Source: Micractinium sp. NFX-FRZ
Taxonomy: Eukaryota > Chlorophyta > Trebouxiophyceae > Chlorellales > Chlorellaceae
Assembly: GCA_029339195.1 (NCBI GenBank)
Contig: JAPTJF010000753.1
Coordinates: 1-16,212, forward strand
Direction: 5' to 3'
Length of the DNA stretch: 16,212 nt
Part shown: in pieces, positions 8,938 to 16,212 of the stretch
How the letters are laid out: each line of letters starts with the position of its first letter
How positions within the stretch are numbered: position 1 is the first letter of the stretch
Position numbers and translations under genes: made by a program
Notes under the pieces: generated by a model
The model's input: the letters and a program-made list of their open reading frames with translations, nothing else
Told to the model about the DNA's origin: nothing
Database searches by the model: none

Positions 8938-9886
8938 GAAAGTTCATGCAAACAATAGGCAAAGGTGCTTGCTGGGTGGAGTGCCCATGGTTGAATATCG
9001 GCGGTGGGGAACATGCCCGCACCAGCACACAGAGACGAGTAGCATGTCATGGCAGGGGCAAGGCAAACCAGACTCGGGTGCAACTAAGGGGGGCCTGGGA
9101 CAGAAGAGCTGGCGGTCAACAGGTCAGGTTGCGGTAGCGGCCTCATCGAGCAGAAGGGCGGGAAGGCCAGCGGGCATGGCAGCTGGCTGGCACACGCCCC
9201 AACCCGCCGTTCACCGGACCCATGGGATCTGGCTCCTTGCTGGTGCATGACCCTCGTTGCCACCGCCGCCCACGCATGTCCACACTGCAACTTACCACTG
9301 CGGCCGGCTGATGTTTGTCAATCACAAGGGCAAGGGGGGCTGTATTGGGGCATGAGCGGGTGGAGGGCGAGCGCATGGGAGCCACACCTCCCACTGGCAG
9401 CAGGTGCCGGCAGCTAGCTGCAGCGTGCTGATATCAATACCATGGCAGCTGCCCGCCCCCTGCTCTTTCCGTCCTCCTGTCACACACTGCCCTGGCTTGT
9501 TGTCTGGTAGCAGTCGGTTGACAGAGAGCTGGGAGGGGCATTCAGAGAGCGGCCCCGAGGCGGAGCGGGAGCGGTGGCGGGATGGGGGAATCGCGGCAGC
9601 GGGTATATGCGTGTCAGGCCAGCCGGAGGTTGTTAAGAGGGGGACGCCTCTCGGCAGGGGGAGGGCGTCAGCAAGGGATTGTTTGGAGGAGCGGCAGCAG
9701 CACGGGGGGCAGGAAAATCGCAGGGTTTGCGAGGGGTGGCGGGAAGAGAGAGAGACGGGGAGTCAGCGGGGAGAGAGTGGATGGGAAGGAAGAAAGAAGG
9801 CACAAGCACAGGAGGAGAGGCCGGGGGGCCATGAACCAGGGGGTGGGGAAGGGACAAACAACGAGGATAGGGGCAGTATCTTGTCA

Positions 9887-9891
9887 TTACA
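9887..9891 (-). terminator. TGTAA polyadenylation signal of the PRPP synthase gene
   Basis: The + strand TTACA here reads TGTAA on the minus strand, 394 nt after the PRPP synthase stop codon. It is the first such signal downstream, so it probably defines a 3' untranslated region of about 400 nt that includes the pyrimidine-rich complement of the G-rich repeats. Confidence 0.5.
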
Positions 9892-9904
9892 TGGTGCGGG
9901 TCTA

Positions 9905-9968
9905 GGGGAGGGAGGGAGGGAGGGAGGGAGGGGCTGGCGGGGACGGGGCGGGCGGGCGGGCGGCGGGG
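9905..9968 (+). repeat. GGGA and CGGG simple repeats (G-quadruplex prone)
   Basis: About seven GGGA/GGAG units (9905-9935) and then clustered GGGGC/GGGC units (9937-9968) give many G-runs of three or more with short spacers, which fits the pattern for intramolecular G-quadruplexes on the + strand. They fall in the predicted 3' untranslated region of PRPP synthase, where the RNA carries the C-rich complement. Confidence 0.7.
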
Positions 9969-10284
9969 TGCGCCGTCGCTGCTACGCTATATCAAACGCA
10001 GGCGGCGCGCCCGCCGTCGCACTCAAAACACTCTCTCAAAGGGTGCCCGCCAAGGCAGACGGTCGGCCGGGTAGCACGGCTCCAAGTGGCGCCATGCACG
10101 ACCCCTGCCGCAGCCGCTCTGCCCGCCTGTGCACCGAGGTCTGAAGAGGCGGGGCAACGAGCGGCTGCAAGGCGGGGGCCCCGGGATGCTCGTGCAGCCG
10201 CCAGCCGGGCCGCCGTCAGCGCCAGAAGCTAAGGGCTGGCAGGGGGGAAGCCGTGAATGTGCACAGCGTCTTCCCAGCAGCGCC

Positions 10285-13200
10285 TCATTCCCGGATGGCG
10301 GCCACAGATGTGGCGTTGTACACACGCCAGATCGCCTCGCCCAACAAGTTGGCCACTGCAGGCAGGCAGGCAGGTGGGGATGGGGGCAGCGAAGGAATCA
10401 CATCAGTCAGCAGGCTCAGACTGGAAGCTGCAAGGTGGCAAGCCCCATTGGCAATCAGCTGTAGCCGGCCCGGTGCGCCCCGTCACGCTGCAGGCGCCCA
10501 CGCCTGCCCCATCCACCAACACAGGCAGGCCCCAGCAAGCCGCGCCGCTCCTCACCCGACAGCACCGTCAGCTCGGGGAATTGGTGCTCAGGTGGCACCG
10601 GGATGGTGTTGGCCACAATCACCTGCGGCAAGAGGTAGGCGGGAAGCAGGCACGTTGTGGGGACCGTCACAGCACAGCATGATGAAGCACAGCACAGCAT
10701 GATGAAGCACAGCACAGCACAGAGCAGCAAGATGCACGCTGTGTGTGCCTGCTCATCTCCGGGGGCACTTTCTCTCACTCTGCTGGACAGGCTGTGCAGC
10801 CAACCGTGCAGCTCTGCGGTGTTCAGCCGCCATCCACCCTCACGTGCTGCTCGCCCACCCTCTTAGGACTGCTGACCAGCCATACCGCCAACTGTGCAGC
10901 TTTGCGGTGCGCTGCGGCCGCCCACCCTGAGGGGCAGATTTCCCCACCCCTTGAAACCTGCTACCCTGCCCTCCCAGGGCTCATCACCTCACCTCCTGGA
11001 ACACTCCGCTGGACAGGCGCTCAACCGCAGGCGGCGAGAAGACGGCGTGGGTGGCGCAGGCATACACCTCCCGCGCCCCCTCCGCATGCAGCACCTTTGC
11101 GGCGTTGGTGATGGTGCCTGCGGGAGGGTAGGGGCGTGGGGGGCGCGAATGTGGGCGGGCAGGCGGGGAAGACGAGGGGCACGAAGAGGCAGGCAGCGGA
11201 ATGGCGGCAAGCGGAGTGGCAGGGAGGGAGTGGGAGGAGAGGCTGCTACCTGCCTGACCTGCATCGCACCGAGCACCTCCTCAGCCCCATAACTGGTACT
11301 CAAGGTCTCAAGCCTCGCAGGAAGTAAGCATCGTCATCTGACGTGTCAATCGTGCCGTCCACCAGCACCGCCACCTTTGCCCCACCCTGCCACCTGCCAG
11401 ACCGTCGACTCCACGACATCGCTATAACCAATATGCAGTGCCAATATCCCACCAGCACTGCCACCCCTCCACCGCCCCGCAATTCCGGCTACTCCTCATA
11501 CTGCTACTCATACTGGTCGCACCTGCTGTGTCAATCATGTCGTCCACCAGCACAGCCACCTTGCCGCGCACGTCTCCAATCAGGTTCATCACCTCGCTCA
11601 CGTTGTGCGCGCTGCGCCGCTTGTCCACAATCGCCAGCGGGGCGTCGTTTAGCTTCTTGGCAAAGGCGCGGGCGCGGGCGACGCCGCCCACGTCGGGCGA
11701 CACAACCACCAGGTCGCCAGACGAGATGCGCTTGGAGGACAGGTAGTCCAGGATGACTGAAAGGAAGGGGGGGCAGGGCAGCAGGGGAGGGGAGGGGCAG
11801 TGAGAAACACACACGTGGGGGGCGACAGCCGCCGGGTCCACGGGTCGCCATAGGTGCGATGGGAGGAGAGGTGGCCCAGCCAGCCCAGCCAGCCATGGCC
11901 CAGCCTCGATTCAGCCTAATCATGGAAAGTAATGGCGCGGCTCACCCGAGTCGCCGTACACATGGTCCACGGGGATGTCAAAGTATCCCACGCACTGCCC
12001 GCTGTGCAGGTCCATGGCCAACACCCGGTCCGCCCCCGCCTCCGTGATCAGGTTGGCGCTCAGCTTGGCGGCAATCGCCTCGCGGCCCTGCGGTGGGGTG
12101 GGGCACACAACAACCGGGCAGGAGGGCAAGGGTCAGCACACGCGGGCGCATGCGTGAGTTGAAGGGAGCGGGAAAGCAAGGCCACGATTCGAGGGGGTGC
12201 GCAGCTGCAGGCACCCACGGGAGCGCAGCAGCAGGCAAGGCATGCGCAGGAGCAGCAGCAGCGGCGGCGGGCAGCAGACCTCCGACGGCGGCAGCAACGG
12301 CATGTGACAAACAGTGCACACCGACCTGCGTCTTGCGGTCGGCGCGCGCGTACCCAAAGTAGGGCAGCACGGCGGTGATGGAGCGGGCAGAGGCGCGCTT
12401 GCAGGCGTCAATCATGATGAGCAGCTCCTGCTCACACAAGAGGGATATGGAGGCAGGGCAGGGGGCGCAGCACAGGGCATGGGTGGGCAGGCGGCGAGTA
12501 GCAACCCACTCTCGAGGCAGGTAGGGCTCTTGGGGACGCGGCGGGTGTTTCAAAGCTGCAGGGGTGCAGGGCTGCTGTTCCGAACAGCCAGCTGGCCGGC
12601 CATGCAGGCAGGATTAGCTGGCGCCAGCAGCAGTGGCAGCCCTGCCTCTCTGTCATCCTTCCCTCACCATCATGTTGTCGTTGACGGGCGGGGTGGTGGG
12701 CTGGATGAGGAAGACGTCGCAGCCGCGGATGGACTCGCCCACCTGTTGCGACGGAGGCAGCGCAGCAGGGGCAGCGCAGGTCAATGCAGGGTCAGAGGGC
12801 TGGCAGGCAGGCAGCGGGGCACGCAAACCACGCTCCTTCCCAGCACTTGTGCTGCCAACCCCGAGGCACTACCACACCATCGCGCCACTAGCATAGATGG
12901 CCGCCACGCGCCCACCCTAACCCTCACCCACACAATATTGCAGGTTGTGCACCCCCCAGCACAGGTGCCACACACCACTGCTGGCTGCCACAGCTGCCTG
13001 TGCATCTCCCCCGTTTGCACAGCCCTTGCTCCTCATCTCGCCCTCGCCCACCCAACCGACCATAATCATTCCACCCGCAAACCAGCCGACTGCCTCCTAG
13101 CTCCTACCTGCACATAGATCTCTCCATCTGCAAAGCGCTTGATCTTCATTGACCCCAGGTCCAGCCCCAGGTAGCAGGCCACCTCTTGCGAGAGCGCAGT

Positions 13201-14106
13201 GTTGGAGGTGCCGGAGAAGACGCGCAGGCGGTTGACCCCATTTGAGTGGGTCGCCTGGCCGCGGGGAAAGAGCTGCGGGGCGGCGCGCACGGTGGACTCC
13301 CAAGTGGGGGGCACGAGCACGGGACGGGGGGCCACACGTGTGCCGCCGTTGGCCCCGCTGCTGCTGCCGCCATTGGCGCTGCCCTCCGCCGCCTCTGCAG
13401 CCACGCCGTTGCCAGACTGGCAGCGAACCACCTGCACCGCACCCAAAGTAGAGGCAATCGATGCACTGTCGACATCGAGAACATGTCGTTCTCGCTGAGA
13501 GCTCTGCTGTTGGCCCTTCGACCAAGGGGCGGTGGACGCGAACAGCCGCAGGCGGCGGGAGAAGGAGGGTGAGTGTGTGGGCCAGAGCACGCCGTGCCTG
13601 CCACAAACCCACATCCCTCGCTTGCTGTTGGGATTAGATATGGGCGCTCCAGGCACAGGATGCAGGCGGGGCAGCCACTGAGGCACTGCTCGCACACCTG
13701 GGGCGCAGCCGCCGCCGCTGGCCGTCGGCCAACCCTGCTCGCCCTGCTCCTTAGCCGCGCTGTGCAGCCTGCATCGGCGAGCATCGAAGGGGGGCGATGC
13801 TGACTGTTGAGCGTGGCGGGGCGTGGCTACGCGTCCCGGCGAGCGGCAGCACGTTTTCAGGAGGGCGCGGCGGCAGGGAGGCCAGCCGCGGCCCGGCTTT
13901 GAAACACAGCATCCGTGTGACTCACCAAGCTGCCTACTACTGCTGCAGACTGCCGCCTGCGCCTGGTGGGTGCACTGCATGGCTGTCAGCGCCGACGCTC
14001 GGCAAGGGGCGCTCAAATGGAGACTAGCTGTAGGACGACGACGAGAGCATCGCAGCAGCGGTGATGGGGGGAAATGGCGGCGCAGGGAGGGAGAGCGGTC
14101 GCTCAT
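10285..14106 (-). CDS. PRS: Ribose-phosphate pyrophosphokinase (PRPP synthase), plastid-type
   Basis: The enzyme transfers pyrophosphate from ATP to ribose 5-phosphate, making PRPP for purine, pyrimidine, histidine and tryptophan synthesis. Minus-strand exons join in phase: ...-13108, 12742-12668, 12427-12326, 12087-11946, 11756-11523, 11117-10993, 10622-10556 and 10355-10285. Family motifs in order are [75 protein letters not shown] (catalytic His), [25 protein letters not shown] (catalytic loop), [19 protein letters not shown] (PRPP-binding loop) and [19 protein letters not shown]; it ends SVAAIRE. It resembles class I plant plastid enzymes. The N-terminal end is unsettled: the frame is open to an ATG at 14292. 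I chose the Met at 14106 ([12 protein letters not shown]), rich in Ser, Arg and Ala like a transit peptide; Met 13980 is another option. A strong GTGAGT donor at 13925 suggests an intron in the leader, with no clear in-phase acceptor. The core call is firm; the first 150-250 residues are not. Confidence 0.9.
10668..10720. repeat. 20-bp tandem repeat in PRPP synthase intron 6
   Basis: The unit CACAGCACAGCATGATGAAG occurs twice exactly (10668-10687 and 10688-10707) and then partly (10708 to about 10720). The exact identity suggests recent slippage. It is separate from the 88-bp repeat in the same intron. Confidence 0.8.
10776..10821 (-). repeat. Decayed copy of exon 6 end, PRPP synthase intron 6 (copy A)
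   Basis: Positions 10776-10792 match the true 3' end of exon 6 (11002-11018) at 16 of 17 bases; in coding sense both read GCCTGTCCAGC(A/G)GAGTG. The flank toward 10821 also aligns to exon 6 with small gaps. In coding sense GAGTG is followed by AGAGAAAG here, so the TTCCAGGAG exon end and its GTGAGG donor are gone. I read it as a partial, non-functional duplicate of the exon boundary. Confidence 0.6.
10864..10909 (-). repeat. 88-bp tandem relative of the exon 6 copy (copy B)
   Basis: The segment at 10887-10909 (+ strand GCCAACTGTGCAGCTTTGCG...) matches 10799-10821 at all but two of 23 bases, an offset of 88 bp, and a CCACCCT block follows both. The part matching the exon end in copy A is more worn here (TGCTGACCAG instead of TGCTGGACAG). 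Copies A and B form a tandem duplication within intron 6. Confidence 0.6.
11344..11377 (-). repeat. Decayed copy of the exon 5 end, PRPP synthase intron 5 (distal)
   Basis: This intron segment matches the end of exon 5 at 11529-11562 with about 3 differences in 34 bases. In coding sense it still reads [11 protein letters not shown], against [11 protein letters not shown] in the real exon, so the PRPP-binding loop is recognisable. Similarity continues to the splice site, but the donor GT is changed (CAG|AT). It lies 185 bp from the true exon end, about twice the spacing of the middle copy. Confidence 0.75.
11434..11467 (-). repeat. Decayed copy of the exon 5 end, PRPP synthase intron 5 (middle)
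   Basis: This is a second, more worn copy, 95 bp from the true exon 5 end and 90 bp from the distal copy. In coding sense it reads VAVLV before a small deletion; the shared + strand core is CCACCAGCAC(T/A)GCCACC preceded by TGC(A/T)GTG(C/T)CAAT. The donor GT is lost. With the distal copy it makes an exon-end triplication at about 90-bp intervals. Confidence 0.6.
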
Positions 14107-14471
14107 GCCCGGCAGCTCGCCATGCACAGCAGGTGATGCAGGGTTCCTTCGGAGGGGGGTGAGTCGGAAGGTTTGTAGTGTACTTGAAACCACCAGCAAT
14201 CCAGGAGCCTCTCCCTGGCGCTGGGTGGCCGAGCGATGGCCGCCTTGAGTGGGCACTTCACGACTCTTGTCTGCTGATCGCCGAAGCTCCAAACCTGGAA
14301 GGTGCCCAGCACAATTCCGGCAAGGTGTATGGGAGATGCATTTGGCAGCGGACAGTGCTCAAATCCCCCCCTCGGTGCTGGTGGGCCCTGCTGCCAACGC
14401 GCTTCGGCGTCCTGCAAACAAAAGTTGGCGCTCTTCCCGGTCGGGCACCCCTGCAGGGCCAATAGCACATC
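14107..14471. promoter_or_regulatory. Divergent promoter region between PRPP synthase and the UIM-like gene
   Basis: The two genes point away from each other, so both promoters and 5' leaders must lie in this stretch of about 365 bp, or less if PRPP synthase starts upstream of 14106. I see no canonical TATA box. The PRPP synthase frame stays open to 14292, so part of this may be coding leader. Confidence 0.4.
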
Positions 14472-15936
14472 ATGCGGAAGCTGTTTGGCAAGCGCAAGAC
14501 GGATGAGGAGAAGGCGGCCAAGCGCAGCGGCGGCGGCGGCAGCACCCTGCCCGCTGCCGCCGCCAGTGGGCCCGAGGACACAGTCCCACGCCTGCCGCTG
14601 GGGCGCATGGCATCGGGAGTGAGCGGCGCCGAGTCCGGGCAGAGCACTGGGCGCAGCAGCGGCAGGACGCGCCCCACGGGCCCCGTGCCCAGCGGCTCTG
14701 GCTACCTGCGCATCGACCCGCTGTCGCCGCTGGGCAGCGGCTCGCTCAGCCGCACGCAGAGCGGGATGAGCAGCGGGCGGCGCTCCGCACGCCGCCCCCG
14801 CGAAGTGCTCGACCTCTCACAGCCCGACCAGGTAGATGATTACGATGCAGCAGAGTTTGAGGGTGCCCCTTATTATGATGAAGATGCAGCGCTGGAAGCA
14901 GCGCTGGCCGCCAGTGCTGCCGAGGGGGCGCAGGCGTGGGGCGCCGCCAGCGGAGCGGCTGGGGCCGCCAGCGGGGCACACAGCCATGCTGCGGGTAGCT
15001 ATGCAGCTCAAGCAGAGCAGATAGAGGCAGACATGGCGCTAGCATACCAGCTGGCGATGCAGGATCAGCAGCCGCCGCCGGCGCTGCAGCAGCAGCAGCA
15101 GGAGTGGCCACCACAGCAGTGGGAGCAGGCACCAACCCCTCTGCAGCACCAGCAGCAGCAGTGGGGCATGGCACCGCCATCGCAGGCGTCAGTGCCGCCG
15201 TCGCCGTACGATCAGCCGCAGCAGGCGCAGCAGGCGGCGGGGTGGGCCGCGTTCCCTGGGCAGCCACCACCTCCCCGCTCCCAACACTCTGGCTCGCTGC
15301 GCCTCCCAGCCTTTGGCTCCAACTCGCTCAGCCAGAACTTCAGCCAGAGGTTCAGCGAGACCAGCGAAGACGTGGCGGTGGCAGCGGCCCTTGCAGAGAG
15401 CCAGTTTGCGGCGCAGCAGGCGGCAGCGCAGGCGGCGCTGGCGCGGGCAAACGATAACGAATATCAGGTCACCGCCCCCGCTGCCTATTCCCATTGGGCT
15501 GCCAGGGGTCAGGGCGCACGGGCTGGCTGGCTGGCGGCTGGCGGCCTGGCGGAGGCGGCAGCTGGGCGCCGGCCGGCCCGGGCGCACCTCCCCCGGCGGC
15601 AGCAGACAGCACACAGCAAGCCGCGTGCCGCTTGAATCTTCACCTGTCCACCTCTCCTCACCCGTCCTCCCCCTGCCTGCCCTCCCTCTGCCTGCACTCA
15701 ACAACTCCCGCCCCGCAGACCGCCCTAGAAGCGGCCTTGGAAGACTCCATGGTGACGATAAACTACGACGGCCTGCTGCGGGACATCCAGCTGTGGATTT
15801 TCGACCTGGAGGGCGCCACGGGGGATGTGAATTCGGCGCTAGATGAGGCATCTCAGGACACGGGCGAGATTGACCGGCAGATGGCGGCGGCGGACCCGGA
15901 CGATGCCGCGGGCATGCACCGCCTGCTGTGGCTCAG
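14472..15936 (+). CDS. Gln/Ala-rich protein with UIM-like motifs, 3' partial
   Basis: Two exons are visible: 14472-15467 (332 codons, phase 0) and 15719-15936, which ends in phase 2 at a GTGGGG donor, so the gene runs past the window. The start CATCATGCGG gives MRKLFGKRKTDEEKAAKR, a basic N-terminus, then a Ser/Gly/Arg-rich disordered region. Four segments resemble ubiquitin-interacting motifs (acidic cluster, then Ala-Leu-x-x-Ser): DEDAALEAALAAS, IEADMALAYQLAM (no Ser), EDVAVAAALAES and, across the splice, YQTALEAALEDS. Between them lie Gln/Pro-rich runs encoded by CAG repeats (about 15060-15230). Exon 2 continues with DGLLRDIQLWIFDLEGATG and an acidic, probably helical segment. The exon 1 donor (CAG|GTCACC) is weak; without splicing the frame would end at 15633-15635 in Arg/Ala-rich filler, and the acidic exon 2 with its pyrimidine-rich acceptor argues for splicing. 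I do not recognise the family. A role in binding ubiquitin is an inference from the motifs only. Confidence 0.65.
15082..15180 (+). repeat. CAG tract coding for polyglutamine runs
   Basis: Clusters of CAG codons (CAGCAGCAGCAGCAG at about 15087-15101, and others near 15147-15161) encode Gln runs with Pro and Trp between them. They are in frame with the UIM-like protein and lie in a probably disordered linker. Confidence 0.75.
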
Positions 15937-16146
15937 GTGGGGGGGACAGGGTGGGCGAGGCAGATGTGGGGTGGCTGGGCGGGCGGATGGCAGGAGGGAC
16001 AGGCAGGCAGGTGTGATGCATGCTGTGGGGAGGCGACAGGGCAGCCACCTTGTGCCCGCTGCTCGAGCCCACCACGTCCCAAGTTGTCCGGCGCCCGTGC
16101 CCTGCACCGCCTGCCACCCTTCCGTGCCAACATGCCCCAAGCCGAT

Positions 16147-16150
<4 letters not shown>

Positions 16151-16210
<60 letters not shown>
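16151..16210. repeat. Run of 60 C
   Basis: An uninterrupted homopolymer of 60 C ends just before the last two bases of the window, within the predicted second intron of the UIM-like gene. Such pure runs are rare and hard to sequence, so the length is doubtful and the run may be an assembly artefact. Confidence 0.95.
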
Positions 16211-16212
16211 AC

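Larger units (their letters stand above)
8640..9886. other. Gene-free stretch upstream of the F-box gene
   Basis: No gene is supported. The part next to 8639 should hold the promoter and 5' leader of the minus-strand F-box gene and includes a GTGAGC hexamer repeat. Further out are a TATA-like box (8930-8937), a minus-strand TGTAA (8857-8853) and a purine-rich + strand from about 9525 onward. Open frames on both strands (for example + 8837-9250 and - 9394-9143) lack recognisable motifs, membrane spans or matched splice sites. The TATA box and the stray TGTAA leave room for a short noncoding transcript. Confidence 0.4.

Noticed and set aside
9404..10144. Long + strand open frame of 246 codons
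   Set aside because: Its Glu/Arg/Gly-rich translation follows from purine-rich simple sequence, it has no motif or splice support, and it overlaps the predicted 3' untranslated region of PRPP synthase.
11300..11482. Minus-strand frame containing [11 protein letters not shown] as a possible alternative PRPP synthase exon
   Set aside because: Its donor is destroyed and exon 5 joins exon 6 perfectly without it; treated as a decayed duplicate.
12911..12930. CCCTAACCCT telomere-like sequence
   Set aside because: Only about one and a half units inside PRPP synthase intron 1; no array, so chance similarity.
13146..13784. Cys-rich minus-strand frame ([19 protein letters not shown])
   Set aside because: It suggests a zinc-binding segment but overlaps the PRPP synthase first exon in another frame and has no start or splice support.

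Overview
The window looks like nuclear DNA of a GC-rich green alga, most likely a trebouxiophyte of the Chlorella/Micractinium type. I infer this from four things. Genes are broken by many short GT-AG introns of about 75-400 nt whose flanking phases match. The chlorophyte polyadenylation signal TGTAA lies downstream of coding ends. Coding regions carry GCA/CAG tracts giving Ala, Ser and Gln runs. The recognisable proteins are eukaryotic. No prokaryotic operon, virus, transposon ORF, tRNA, rRNA or CRISPR array is visible.

Layout. Positions 1-545 are probably the 3' end of an unseen + strand gene. A + strand gene for an unrecognised small membrane protein follows (583 to about 1696), with a well-supported N-terminal half and an uncertain 3' half. 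Positions 1697-2874 hold no gene I can defend. The first clear gene is 2875-5850 (+), six exons, encoding a homolog of the mitochondrial protein TCAIM (J-like DUF4460 plus DUF4461). Convergent to it, 8639-6321 (-) is a four-exon F-box/leucine-rich-repeat protein with one GC-AG intron. Positions 8640-10284 have no convincing gene, but contain a TATA-like box, a long purine-rich stretch and G-rich repeats. A class I, probably plastid, ribose-phosphate pyrophosphokinase (PRPP synthase) runs from about 14106 down to 10285 (-); eight exons are defined and its transit-peptide end is unresolved. Divergent from it, 14472 to beyond the window (+) encodes a Gln/Ala-rich protein with several UIM-like motifs. 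The window ends in a run of 60 C.

These genes do not form a pathway. PRPP synthase feeds nucleotide, histidine and tryptophan synthesis. The F-box protein and the UIM-like protein may each act in ubiquitin signalling. The TCAIM homolog is probably mitochondrial.

The most unusual signal is not a gene. Introns of two unrelated genes carry decayed partial copies of an adjacent exon boundary: PRPP synthase introns 5 and 6, and the last TCAIM-homolog intron. The two PRPP synthase introns each hold two such copies about 90 bp apart. This points to local tandem duplication across splice junctions followed by decay of the extra copies.
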